Below, piece by piece: positions 14,814-23,392 of a stretch of 31,873 bases of DNA. The DNA comes from JBFMCU01 sp964428225. GTDB lineage: Bacteria; Planctomycetota; UBA1135; GCA-002686595. Position numbers and translations under genes: made by a program. Where the stretch lies: assembly GCA_964428225.1 (NCBI GenBank), contig CAYRXS010000046.1, forward strand, positions 1 through 31,873. Reading direction: 5' to 3'. Below the pieces are notes generated by a model, which ran no database searches, was not told the origin of the DNA, and saw nothing but the letters and a program-made list of their open reading frames with translations. Each line of letters begins with the position of its first letter. The first letter of the stretch is position 1.

Positions 14814-17056
14814 GCCCGCTCGCCCGCCGGGGAGCCACCTGGCGCACGACCGGGGCGATCGTCGGCCTCGCGTTGTCGACCGTCCTGGTCGGGGGCGTGG
14901 TGGGGGACCTCGTTCGCATGTTCCCCCCCGAGCGATTCGGCGCCTTCGACGCTCCCGAGGTCGCGAAGATCTCCAGCATCGCGTGCATCGTCTGGGCTCT
15001 CGGCCACGTCTTCGCCGCCTCCTTCTTCCTGTCCGGCACCCGGGACCGCGGCGAGTCCGCGGACCTCGCCTTCCGGACGAGCGTCGCCACCCTCCTGCTC
15101 GTCCTCTCCCTGTGGCTGCCCCTGCAGAGCTGGGACCTGGCGCACGGCCTGGCCCGGGGCCGGTTCCTGCTCCTGGCCCACGTGCCGCTCGTCTCGGTCC
15201 TCCTGGTCCTCGGGTTCCGCGCGCGGACGCCTCCGGACTCCCGGCCCGACTCCCGACGCGCCTCGCTCCTCGGGATCCTGGAGAGGCTCGCGGGGGGCGC
15301 CCTCGCTCTCGTCCTGCTCGCGGAGGCGGCCATCGACGTCGCCCTGCTCCGGGATCTCCGCCACGTCCCCGACTCCGGAAGCGCGGGCGACGTCCTGGCT
15401 TGCCTCGTCTTCAACTTCGCCGTCGCCTTCGCGCTGGCGAGCCTGGCGTTCGTCCTCGCGCGGCGCGTCCTCTTCTCGGTCCTCGTGACGGGGATGCTCT
15501 ACGGCCTCCTGGTGATCAGCGACGTCCTCAAGCTCGCCGCCCTGAAGGCCCCCCTCGCGGTGCTCGACGTCTACTACCTCGTCGAGCTGCGCCGGATCCT
15601 GACGGACTTCGTCTCGCCGTGGAAGATCGCGGTCGGGGTGGGGGGGGTGCTCCTCGGTGTCACGGTCCTCGTCCTGGTCTTCCGCCGCGAGGCGCCGCGC
15701 CGGGAGCGGTACGCGCGGACCGCGGCCCTGGCGGTCTTCGGGCTGCTCGCCGCGGTGAGCCTGGTCCACGCCCACCGGCTGGAGCGTCGGCCGGCGGGCG
15801 CGTGGGATCCGCGGACGACCTCCCTGCAGCGGGGCCTGCTCGTCGACGTGATCGTGGGCGCCCTCGAGTTGCGGGTCGAGCGACCTCCGGGCTACTCGGA
15901 CCTCGAGGTCGTGCGGATCCTCGACGAGCGCACTCGCCCGCCCGCGTGGGTCGAGCCCGCGACCGGCTGGCCCAATCTCGTCGTCGTCGTCGTCGAGTCC
16001 CTGATGGACCCGCGCGACTTCCCCTTCCGGCTCGACGAGGATCCTCTCTCCTGCCTGCGCTCGCTCGAGGAGGAGGGGCGCCGGGGGCGGTTCCTCTCCC
16101 CGTCCTTCGGGAGCCAGTCGTCGAGTACCGAGTTCGAGCTCCTGACGGGGATGTCCATGGCCTTCCTGCCCGCGGGAGCGATGCCCTATCGCCAGTACGT
16201 CTGGCGGGACCTGCCGAGCCTCCCGCGCCTCCTCGGGAAGCTGGGCCACCGGGTGAAGGCGGTCATCGTCGATCCCCGCGAGTACTTCGATCGTCCGATC
16301 TCCTATCCACGGCTCGGGCTGGACGACGTCGACTGGCTCGACGATCGTCGCGGCGTGGAGCGGGACGTCACCGGCCGCTACCCGAGCGACGACGCGGTGA
16401 TCGACGCGATCCTGGCCATGGACGACGGGGCGACCCCGTTCTTCGCCTTCGCCTTCACGAACGCCACCCACGCGCCCTACGATCCCGCGCCTCACGGCGA
16501 CTCCGCGGTGGCCGTCCTGGACGCCCCCAACGAGCGCGTGGCGCGGGACCTGGGGGGGTACGCGAGCTCGCTGCGCGTGCTCGATCGCGCGATCGAGCGA
16601 CTCGTCGCGCACTTCCGGGCCTCGCCGCGGCCCACCCTGGTCGTGGTCCACGGCGACCACCTCCCCCCCTACGGCGGCCCCGACGGCGTCTACGAGGCGA
16701 GCGACTTCTTCGCGGGAACCCCGTTCGACGCGCTGCGCCGGCGACATTCCGTTCCCGTGTGGATGTGGGCCAACTACGAGATCGAGCGCGCCGGGTTCGA
16801 GACGAGCGCCAACCACCTCGGGTCGCTGGCCCTCGAGGCGATGGGCATCGAGCTCGACCCGTTCCTCCAGGTGGTCGGGGACGTGCGCGAGCCGTTCCCC
16901 GTCTTCTCGGCGCTGGTCGTCGACCCGGGGGATGGGACGCTGCGCCGCACGAATCCGGTCCGCGACCGGCGCGATCCGGCCGTGCGGGACTACGAGCTCC
17001 TGCAGTACGACCTGCTCTCGGGCGGCGCGTACTACTACGAGACGGTCGGGCGGTAG
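14810..17056 (+). CDS. LTA-synthase-like membrane phosphotransferase
   Basis: A 748-residue protein with about eight hydrophobic segments in residues 12-315 and a C-terminal alkaline-phosphatase/sulfatase-superfamily domain from about residue 388. Visible motifs are VVVESL with Glu396, a GSQSSSTEFE nucleophile region (Ser437-Thr440 candidates) followed by LLTGMSMAFLPAG, and HGDH at 614-617, matching LtaS/OpgB-type phosphoglycerol transferases. The likely activity is transfer of a phosphoglycerol or phosphoethanolamine group from a lipid to an outward-facing glycan or lipid. The exact substrate cannot be set. It is translationally coupled to the DNA methylase gene. It ends 6 bp from the convergent 17063-18076 gene, so no terminator fits between. 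Confidence 0.85.
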   Translation: MSPLARRGATWRTTGAIVGLALSTVLVGGVVGDLVRMFPPERFGAFDAPEVAKISSIACIVWALGHVFAASFFLSGTRDRGESADLAFRTSVATLLLVLSLWLPLQSWDLAHGLARGRFLLLAHVPLVSVLLVLGFRARTPPDSRPDSRRASLLGILERLAGGALALVLLAEAAIDVALLRDLRHVPDSGSAGDVLACLVFNFAVAFALASLAFVLARRVLFSVLVTGMLYGLLVISDVLKLAALKAPLAVLDVYYLVELRRILTDFVSPWKIAVGVGGVLLGVTVLVLVFRREAPRRERYARTAALAVFGLLAAVSLVHAHRLERRPAGAWDPRTTSLQRGLLVDVIVGALELRVERPPGYSDLEVVRILDERTRPPAWVEPATGWPNLVVVVVESLMDPRDFPFRLDEDPLSCLRSLEEEGRRGRFLSPSFGSQSSSTEFELLTGMSMAFLPAGAMPYRQYVWRDLPSLPRLLGKLGHRVKAVIVDPREYFDRPISYPRLGLDDVDWLDDRRGVERDVTGRYPSDDAVIDAILAMDDGATPFFAFAFTNATHAPYDPAPHGDSAVAVLDAPNERVARDLGGYASSLRVLDRAIERLVAHFRASPRPTLVVVHGDHLPPYGGPDGVYEASDFFAGTPFDALRRRHSVPVWMWANYEIERAGFETSANHLGSLALEAMGIELDPFLQVVGDVREPFPVFSALVVDPGDGTLRRTNPVRDRRDPAVRDYELLQYDLLSGGAYYYETVGR

Positions 17057-17062
17057 CGTCGG

Positions 17063-18076
17063 CTACTCGCGCTCGAGCTTCACGCTGTAGCCGCCCTCGC
17101 CGGTGAAGACCTGCCGGCTCTCCTGCTCCAGCGACTGATCCTCGAACTCGACGACCACCCGCGAGAGGAGGGTGAGCTCGACCTCCGCGGTGGCGGTGAG
17201 GGAGTGGAGGTGGCCCCGCTCGAGGTCCCAGAGCAGCTCGCCCTCGATCTCCTCGGTCTGCGACTGCCCGCGCACCTGCGAGGTGATCATGTCCATCTCG
17301 GGCTCGACCTCCGTCTCCGACCCCATCTCGAGCTCGAGCTCGAAGGTGATCACCGCGAGCCGGAGGTCGTCCTCCTCGCGCACGCCCTCGAAGGTGGCCT
17401 CGCCCTTGCCCTCGAGGGACTCGATGGTCTGGAGGTCCGACTCCACGTCCGCCTCCTCGAGCTCCCCGTCGTCGGGATGGAGCCCGACCAGGCCCCCCGG
17501 CCACATCATGCAGAGCCAGGCCTCGGCGGGGACCTCCCAGGAGTCGCCCTCGGCCACCTCGTCCTCGGGCAGGAACTTCCGGAAGTCCATGTCCTCGACC
17601 AGGTGATCGAGCAGCTCCTCGTCGATCTCCTCGTCCTCCGCGGGCTCGAACGTGTACTCCTCGTCGTCCTCGTTCCAGGTGATGACGACGGTGCAGTCCT
17701 CCAGATAGCTGACGCGAGTGAGGACCCCGTCCTCCTCCTGCTCGGGGGAGGCGAAGACGGCCTCTCCGGACAGCTCGTCGAACGAGCGCGACAGCCGGAG
17801 GGGACGTCCGTCGCCCATCGACTCGAGCTCGTCGGTGACGACGATGCGCTCCTTCGTGGTGATGGTCATCTCGGGGACCTCGCCCTCGAAATCGATGGGC
17901 TCACCGTCCATGGCCATGGCGAGATCGTCGAGAGCGAACTCGCCCGTCGCGACGAAGGTCCGGGTCAGGACCGCCCCCTCCTCGGGGGCGTAGACCAGGG
18001 CCTCGTCGGGAGCGAGGGATCCCGCGCCCGCGAGGACGAAGGCCAGGGCGATGCAGCCGGGGTGCGCGATCTTCAT
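17063..18076 (-). CDS. Acidic exported protein, unknown function
   Basis: A 337-residue protein with a cleavable-looking signal peptide (residues 1-19, ALAFVLAGAGSLA) and a very acidic mature part. No family is recognised. From about residue 140 it has an Asp/Glu-rich stretch, and the second half alternates beta-type segments such as LAVITFELELEM and ATAEVELTLLSRVVVEFED, suggesting a beta-rich periplasmic or surface protein. It follows the DUF4340 gene on the same strand after 50 bp; a TAGGAT box overlaps that gene's stop codon and could be its own promoter. It may belong to the ABC operon upstream. Confidence 0.72.
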   Translation of the reverse strand: MKIAHPGCIALAFVLAGAGSLAPDEALVYAPEEGAVLTRTFVATGEFALDDLAMAMDGEPIDFEGEVPEMTITTKERIVVTDELESMGDGRPLRLSRSFDELSGEAVFASPEQEEDGVLTRVSYLEDCTVVITWNEDDEEYTFEPAEDEEIDEELLDHLVEDMDFRKFLPEDEVAEGDSWEVPAEAWLCMMWPGGLVGLHPDDGELEEADVESDLQTIESLEGKGEATFEGVREEDDLRLAVITFELELEMGSETEVEPEMDMITSQVRGQSQTEEIEGELLWDLERGHLHSLTATAEVELTLLSRVVVEFEDQSLEQESRQVFTGEGGYSVKLERE

Positions 18077-18126
18077 GGGCGTGACCGGAGGGTCGGAGGC
18101 GAACGGAGGAAGGACGCGCGTCGATC

Positions 18127-19428
18127 CTAGCCGTTTCCGTCCCCGGCGTCTCCGTCGCCGGCGCCCGCGTCCCCGCCGTCATCGAGTCCGTCGTCGCCGT
18201 CGTCTTGACCGGCCTGGCCGTCGTCGACGGCCTCGGCGCCCTCGGTCGTGCCGTCGTCGACCACCGGGGGCTCGACGACTTCCGGCTCGAGCGGGGGGAG
18301 CTCGTCGGGAGTCTCGACGGTCTCCTCGGGAAGCTCCGCGAGCAGCTCCTCGAGGTGCTTCCTGAAGTTCGCCGCCTTGTACTCGGGGACGGCGTAGGCC
18401 CAGGGACCGTGCCGCTCGTTGAGCTTCCTGGCTTCCTCGGCTCCGGCGAGCGGATCCTCCTCGGGAGCCTCCGGCGCGGCCTCCTCTCCCTCCTCGTCCG
18501 GGGGAGGATCGGGAAGGAGGGGCGGACCGACGGGGGCCTCGAACCGCGCGGTGACGCTGATCCAGGTCGTCTCGTCGATCTCCACGGAGCGAACGATGAC
18601 GTCCGGCCCCTCGCCCAGGGTGAACGAGGCGGCGACCAGGGTCTCGCCCTCGAAGCTCACGTCGCCGAGCGGCCGCACGTCGTCCAGGTCGAGGGCGGCG
18701 AGAGCGCTCGCCACGCTGTTCGCGACGCCGTCGTACTTCTCCGTACGCCCTTCGGGGACGTTGCCCACGGCGAAGGTGTCGCCCTCGCCCGGGATCCGCA
18801 CGATCTCCACGAGCTCTTCGGGGTGATCGATGAGGACCCGCGTCACGCGCGAGGCGGGGATCTTCATGATCGACGCGTCGACCCAGCTCTTCACGCCGGC
18901 GTCGAAGCTGGCGCGTCCCGAGCACTGGAAGGCCTGCTCCTCGCCCCGGCGACGCACGAAGACGGACTGGCCGCCGCGCCGGTAGCTGGTCTCGCCGAGG
19001 ACGACCGCGGCGATCTCCTCGCCCGCGGCGTCGGAGAGGACGACCTCGGTCGAGCTCGAGTCCTCGGCGTCCACGTCCTCGACGCCGAGCTCGGCGTAGC
19101 GCTCGGGCCGCTTCGTCTTCGGGGCTTCGATCTCGAGCTCGGTGATCGTCCAGATCGCTTCCTTGACCTTCTCCGCATCGGCGGGGTAGCCGGCGCATTC
19201 CTCGACGCCCCAGGCCTCCTCCGCGAGGGAGATGGTGCGGGTCTCGTCGCCGGTACGGATCCGGATGCGGGCCACCTCGTTGATGCGCCCCTCCAGGTCG
19301 GCGAAGAGCTTGCCCCGGGTGGCGCCCACGTCGGCGTTTCCGCCCCCGAGCGCGAGGGCTCCGAGCGCCGCGATGATGGCCACCCCGGTCACGGCGCCGA
19401 GGATCGCGAGGTTCTTCTGGTTCTTCAT
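18127..19428 (-). CDS. DUF4340 protein of a GldG-type ABC operon
   Basis: A 433-residue membrane-anchored protein with one N-terminal hydrophobic segment (about 6-28) and a DUF4340-type body: ADLEGRINEVARIRI, a LGVEDVDAEDSSSTEVVL segment, a VFVRR strand and an LDLDDVRPL segment, a pattern seen beside GldG proteins. The last ~100 residues become Pro/Glu/Asp rich and end in an Asp/Gly-rich tail of low complexity. The start at MKNQKN has a clear AAGGAG ribosome site 7 bp before it and excludes upstream out-of-family sequence. It follows the GldG-like gene by 23 bp. It probably acts with the ABC transporter at the envelope; no enzymatic motif is visible. Confidence 0.82.
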   Translation of the reverse strand: MKNQKNLAILGAVTGVAIIAALGALALGGGNADVGATRGKLFADLEGRINEVARIRIRTGDETRTISLAEEAWGVEECAGYPADAEKVKEAIWTITELEIEAPKTKRPERYAELGVEDVDAEDSSSTEVVLSDAAGEEIAAVVLGETSYRRGGQSVFVRRRGEEQAFQCSGRASFDAGVKSWVDASIMKIPASRVTRVLIDHPEELVEIVRIPGEGDTFAVGNVPEGRTEKYDGVANSVASALAALDLDDVRPLGDVSFEGETLVAASFTLGEGPDVIVRSVEIDETTWISVTARFEAPVGPPLLPDPPPDEEGEEAAPEAPEEDPLAGAEEARKLNERHGPWAYAVPEYKAANFRKHLEELLAELPEETVETPDELPPLEPEVVEPPVVDDGTTEGAEAVDDGQAGQDDGDDGLDDGGDAGAGDGDAGDGNG

Positions 19429-19451
19429 GATCGGCTCCTTCCTCCCGGCTC

Positions 19452-21374
19452 CTAGCTGCCCGGGCGCCTCGCGCGCAAGAGGCCCAGCGCCACCGCCACG
19501 AGGCACACGACCAGCGGGATGGTCAGCGTGTTGATCCACTTGACTCGGGTGCCGAGCCGCTCGATGTCCTTGCGTAGATCGTGCTTGACGTCCCGCAGCT
19601 TCTTCTTCGTGGCGAGCTGCTCTTCGCGCGCCTCCTGCAGCTGCTCCCGCAGCTCGGGGGTGAGCATCACCACGGGGCTGTCGCCGCCCTGGATCCGGTC
19701 GATCGTCTCCTGGATGCTCTGGAGCCGGCTCTCGAGCAGCCGCTGCTCGTCGAGGTAGCGCTGCTCCGCGTCCCGGCGGATCTCCTCGACGAGGTCGAAC
19801 GGGCGCGAGAACTTGCCCCGCGCGCGGATCGAGATCAGCTCCTCGCCGCCGAGGAGGTTCTCCACCGCGTTCACCGTGAAGTCGCCGTTGTCCGAGGTCT
19901 TGCGGTAGCCGAGCGAGATCGGGCCGATGCGCTCCTCCCGGACCCACCACTGGTCCCCGAGCATGTCGACGTCGGCCACCACGATGACGTTGATGGGACC
20001 GACGGACTCGGCGAGGTGATCGCTCGGCTCTTCGGGCGTGTCCTCCGGAGTCTCCTCTCCCGGTATCTCGGGCTCGTCCGTCGCGTCCGGAGGGCCGTCG
20101 GGGAAGGCGCTGGACGCCTCTCCGCTGATCCGGCCGGCGACGGTGATCTGGCGGTGCTCGGAGACGAAGTTGGCAAGGAGCTCGGTGGGCTTGGGCATGA
20201 ACTGCACCTCGCCCACGTTGATCAGCATGGAGTCCTCGCTCGTCTGCACGAGGGGCTGGAGCTCGGTCAGGGCGCCGGGCAGAGCGGCGAGGCTCCCCGC
20301 GGTGACGAACCGCATGCCCTGGAGGAGGCTCGTGACCGCATCCTCGCTGTTCATCTCCTCCTCGCCCGGCTCGAACCACACGACGTAGTCCGTCGCCGGC
20401 AGGCCCGCGGAATCCTGCGAGGAGAGCTGCACGCGCAGGGCGTTCGAGCGATCCCCGACCACCCTGCCCTTCGTCAGGGCCACTCCCCAGGAGCGCAGCA
20501 GGGCCTCGGGATTCGAGTCCTTCGAGTTCCCCATGCTCGCCCAGGGATTCGTCGGATCGGTCTCCGTCTGGTCCGCGTCGCAGTGCGGATCCACGAACAC
20601 GAGCGCCTTGCCGCCTCCCATCACGAACTGGTCGATGGCGTACAGGAGCTTGTCGGGGAAGTTGCGCGGGTGGACGACGACGAGGACCTCGACGTCCTCG
20701 GGGATCTCGTCGATGTCGGGGGTCAGGACGCGCGTGTCGAAGAGCGAGCGGAGCTGCGAGAGGATCTGCCAGGGCGGCGTGCCCTGCTGTCCCATCATCG
20801 GGTTGCCCCGCATCCCCTCGAGGGGCAGTCGGCTGAGGACGCCGATGACGCGCTTCTCCGGGTGGGAGAGCTGGTAGATCAGGCGCGAGACGTCGTACTC
20901 GAGGAAGCGCTCCTTCGAGGGATCGAAGAACGGAATCAGCTCGCGGTTGTCCACCGCGTCGGTGGCGACGAGCCCCATGAAGAACGAGTCCCCGGTGGTC
21001 AGGGGGAGCCCTTGCAGCCCCTCCTGGACCGCGCGCTCCTCCTCCTCGGAGAAGGGCTCGGGATCGATCACCTCGAGGACGATGTTCCCCTTGGAGGAAT
21101 GCGCGATCTCCTCGAGCACGTCCTGGACGCGCTTGCCGTAGTCGTTGAACTCCGGGATCTCGGTCGCGAGGCCGGCGGAGAAGTAGAGCTGGAGCGTGAT
21201 CGGCTCCTCCAGGTCGCGCGCGATGTTCTTGGTGCCCTCCGAGAGCGTGAACAGGCTCTCCTCGGTCATGTCGATCCGGACCGATCGGAAGATCGCGCCG
21301 GAGACGATGTTGACGGCGAAGAACAGCACCAGGGCCAACAGGAGCCCCACGAGGGTGAAGGTTCTCTTTCTCAT
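19452..21374 (-). CDS. GldG-like ABC transporter auxiliary protein
   Basis: A 640-residue protein with an N-terminal membrane segment (about 8-29), a large soluble part of the Gldg/ABC_transp_aux type, a coiled-coil-rich region (about 545-610) and a C-terminal membrane segment (about 615-633). Telling features are the RIDMTEESLFTLSEGTK start and the LYFSAGLATEIPEF segment, then the VLVVVHPRNFPDKLLYAIDQ block with a following GGKALVFVD strand. GldG proteins pair with GldF permease and GldA ATPase; in Bacteroidetes they support gliding, but the same trio occurs in non-gliding phyla. The gldF-like gene ends 1 bp before its start. A Glu/Pro-rich insert lies at about residues 430-455. Confidence 0.88.
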   Translation of the reverse strand: MRKRTFTLVGLLLALVLFFAVNIVSGAIFRSVRIDMTEESLFTLSEGTKNIARDLEEPITLQLYFSAGLATEIPEFNDYGKRVQDVLEEIAHSSKGNIVLEVIDPEPFSEEEERAVQEGLQGLPLTTGDSFFMGLVATDAVDNRELIPFFDPSKERFLEYDVSRLIYQLSHPEKRVIGVLSRLPLEGMRGNPMMGQQGTPPWQILSQLRSLFDTRVLTPDIDEIPEDVEVLVVVHPRNFPDKLLYAIDQFVMGGGKALVFVDPHCDADQTETDPTNPWASMGNSKDSNPEALLRSWGVALTKGRVVGDRSNALRVQLSSQDSAGLPATDYVVWFEPGEEEMNSEDAVTSLLQGMRFVTAGSLAALPGALTELQPLVQTSEDSMLINVGEVQFMPKPTELLANFVSEHRQITVAGRISGEASSAFPDGPPDATDEPEIPGEETPEDTPEEPSDHLAESVGPINVIVVADVDMLGDQWWVREERIGPISLGYRKTSDNGDFTVNAVENLLGGEELISIRARGKFSRPFDLVEEIRRDAEQRYLDEQRLLESRLQSIQETIDRIQGGDSPVVMLTPELREQLQEAREEQLATKKKLRDVKHDLRKDIERLGTRVKWINTLTIPLVVCLVAVALGLLRARRPGS

Positions 21375-21375
21375 T

Positions 21376-22110
21376 TCAGTCCGCCTTCTTGTAGTCGAGG
21401 ATCAGCCCGTTGGCGAACAGGAAGAACGCGATCAGCGAGAAGAAGAACACGAGATCGCGCAACTCGATCACTCCCTGGGAGATCGCCTGGAAGTGGGACT
21501 GGAAGCTGAAGGAGCTGATGACCTCGACGAGGAACCCGGGCATCCAGCTACTGAACACGTCGACCACCGGGGGCCAGCCGATCAGGAGGAAGACGAGGCA
21601 GACGGACACGCTGAGCACGAAGGCGATGACCTGGTTCTTCGTGATCGCGGAGATGCAGGCTCCGATGGCCAGGAAGCCGCCCGCCATCAGGAAGCTGCCG
21701 ACGTAGCCCGCGAGGATCGCCCCGTTGTCGGAATCTCCCAGGTAGTTGACGGTGATCCACGCCGGGAAGGTCAGGGCGAGCGAGATCCCCGCGAAGATCC
21801 AGGCCGCGGCGAACTTGCCGAGGACGATCTGGGGGAGGGTGACGGGCAGGGTGATCAGCAGCTCGATCGTCCCCGTCTTCCGCTCCTCCGCCCAGAGCCG
21901 CATGGACAGGGCGGGAACGAGGAAGAGGTACAGCCAGGGGTGCCAGCCGAAGAACGAGCCCAGGTCGGCCTGGCCCCGCTCGTAGAACTGGCCGAGCTGG
22001 TAGGTGAAGAAGCCGGCCAGGAGGAGGAAGACGACGATGAACACGTAGGCGAGCGGCGTGGCGAAGTAGCCGGCGAGCTCGCGCTTCGCGATGCTGATGA
22101 ACTGCCTCAT
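21376..22110 (-). CDS. ABC transporter permease (GldF-like)
   Basis: A 244-residue inner-membrane protein with about six hydrophobic segments and the ABC-2-type permease pattern: MRQFISIAKRELAGYFATP start, AYVFIVVFLLLAGFF, then RLWAEERKTGTIELLITLPV, a hallmark of this group. The ATG overlaps the stop of the ATPase gene by 4 bp (ATGA), so the two are coupled. The final residues (ANGLILDYKKAD) precede the GldG-like start by 1 bp. It would form the transport channel with the ATPase; the substrate is unknown. Confidence 0.93.
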   Translation of the reverse strand: MRQFISIAKRELAGYFATPLAYVFIVVFLLLAGFFTYQLGQFYERGQADLGSFFGWHPWLYLFLVPALSMRLWAEERKTGTIELLITLPVTLPQIVLGKFAAAWIFAGISLALTFPAWITVNYLGDSDNGAILAGYVGSFLMAGGFLAIGACISAITKNQVIAFVLSVSVCLVFLLIGWPPVVDVFSSWMPGFLVEVISSFSFQSHFQAISQGVIELRDLVFFFSLIAFFLFANGLILDYKKAD

Positions 22111-22865
22111 GACGTTGCCCCCTCCTCGACGTCGCTGGTGGTGAGGGAGCGGAAGACCCAGTCCAGGCGGTGTTTGTCGAGCCCGTCGGGGGCCAGCCCC
22201 GACAGCTCGCCTGGAGTGCCGTCGAAGACGATCTTCCCGCGGTTGATGATGATGGCCCGGGTGCAGACGGCCTCGACCTCCTCGAGGATGTGCGTGGAGA
22301 GGACGATCGCCTTGTCCTTGCCCATGCTCTTGATCAGGTCCCGGACCTCGTGCTTCTGGTTCGGGTCGAGCCCGTCGGTGGGCTCGTCCATGATCATGAC
22401 GTCGGGGTCGTGGAGGATCGTCTGGGCGAGCCCCACGCGACGCTTGTAGCCTTTCGAGAGGGTCTCGATCGACTGGTGGAGCACCCCGTCCAGGTGGACC
22501 TTGGCCACCGCCGCCGCGACGCGCTCCTCGCGGGCCGCTCCGCGGTAGCCCCGGATCTCCGCGACGAAGCGCAGGAACCCGAGGCAGCTCATGTCGGAGT
22601 AGGCGGGCGCCCCCTCCGGCAGGTAGCCGATCCGCGACTTCGTGGCCACCGGGGTTTCGGCCACGTCCGCGCCGCAGACCCGGATCTTCCCCGCGCTGGG
22701 GTCCAGGAAGCCCGTGATCATCTTCATGGTCGTGGACTTGCCCGCGCCGTTCGGGCCCAGGAAGCCCAGGACCTCGCCCCGGGCGACGTCGAAGGAGATG
22801 TCGTCGACGGCCTTGAGGGGTCCGAAGTGCTTGGAGAGGCCCCGTATCTCGATCATCGTTTCCAT
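22107..22865 (-). CDS. ABC transporter ATP-binding protein (GldA-like)
   Basis: A 252-residue ATPase with Walker A GPNGAGKST (37-45), a LSKGYKRRVG signature in place of LSGGQ, Walker B VMIMDEPTDGLDP, and an STHILEEVEA switch region. The spelling of the signature and the TSKSRIGYLPEG-like block are typical of gliding/ABC-2 ATPases. The start at METMIE is tentative: there is no clear ribosome site, and a second in-frame ATG lies 9 bp later. It heads the minus-strand operon of ATPase, permease, GldG-like, DUF4340 and acidic exported protein. The 527 bp upstream separate it from the divergent regulatory cassette. Confidence 0.92.
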   Translation of the reverse strand: METMIEIRGLSKHFGPLKAVDDISFDVARGEVLGFLGPNGAGKSTTMKMITGFLDPSAGKIRVCGADVAETPVATKSRIGYLPEGAPAYSDMSCLGFLRFVAEIRGYRGAAREERVAAAVAKVHLDGVLHQSIETLSKGYKRRVGLAQTILHDPDVMIMDEPTDGLDPNQKHEVRDLIKSMGKDKAIVLSTHILEEVEAVCTRAIIINRGKIVFDGTPGELSGLAPDGLDKHRLDWVFRSLTTSDVEEGATS

Positions 22866-23331
22866 GCGGGAGTGGGAGCTTGGGAGTTGGCGCTGGTGGG
22901 CCCGACGCCCCTCGCCGGATCCGGGAGCCGACCGGACTCGCGCGGGAGGGGTCAAAAAGGGGGGGGATTTTGCCGATCCGCGCCCGAACCTGCAAGGACG
23001 GGCGTCGCCGCGACGTGCTACGCGCCTCGCCGGCGCGGGTTGGGGGGGACCGGGGGAATCCGGAAGCCCGGGGCCGGCCCCCCGAGAGGCGGTCTCCGGA
23101 CGCGCCGCGGCCCCGCCGATCTGCCGGCTCGTGTGGACAACTCGAGGGGGCGAGCAGGCCATCGCCGTCGATCGGATCGGGGATTTCGTGCCCTCCCGGG
23201 GAGAGCCGACTCGTTCCGTCACGGGCTTCGGGCCGCCTAGGTACGTGCTCCGCGGGGTCGAGACCGACGATCCGCCTCGGACGGCGCCCGGAGAGGTTTC
23301 GCGTCGTCCCCCCCAAAATACCGTCCCCCGC

Positions 23332-23337
23332 TAGACT
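23332..23337 (+). promoter_or_regulatory. Possible -10 (TAGACT) of the regulatory cassette
   Basis: C-TAGACT lies 55 bp before the ATG at 23393. Unlike the leaderless genes it leaves a leader of about 49 nt, which contains two hairpins. No clear -35 is seen. Confidence 0.35.
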
Positions 23338-23346
23338 GAACGGCTC

Positions 23347-23389
23347 ACCCCTTCCGCTTCGGGGTCCGCGGATCGGGGGATTCCCCCCG
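23347..23389 (+). promoter_or_regulatory. Two hairpins in the leader before the HTH gene
   Basis: ACCCC (23347-23351) pairs with GGGGT (23361-23365). CGGGGG (23374-23379) pairs with CCCCCG (23384-23389) around ATTC. The second ends 3 bp before the ATG and covers the ribosome-binding position, so it could restrict translation. Prediction only. Confidence 0.35.
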
Positions 23390-23392
23390 ACG

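Larger units (their letters stand above)
22866..23392. other. 527-bp divergent intergenic region
   Basis: Lies between the divergent gldA-like gene and the regulatory cassette. It is extremely G/C-rich with several G-runs (for example 22959-22967 and 23042-23048). A TTGACC at 22952-22957 (minus strand) could be a -35 for the ABC operon, but no fitting -10 follows. C-TAGACT at 23332 is a possible -10 for the cassette. No tRNA, small ORF or named RNA is seen. Confidence 0.5.

Noticed and set aside
19429..20379. Frame upstream of the DUF4340 start giving a 750-residue protein
   Set aside because: It runs antisense-frame through the GldG-like gene; the AAGGAG before the ATG at 19428 and the membrane segment mark the true start.
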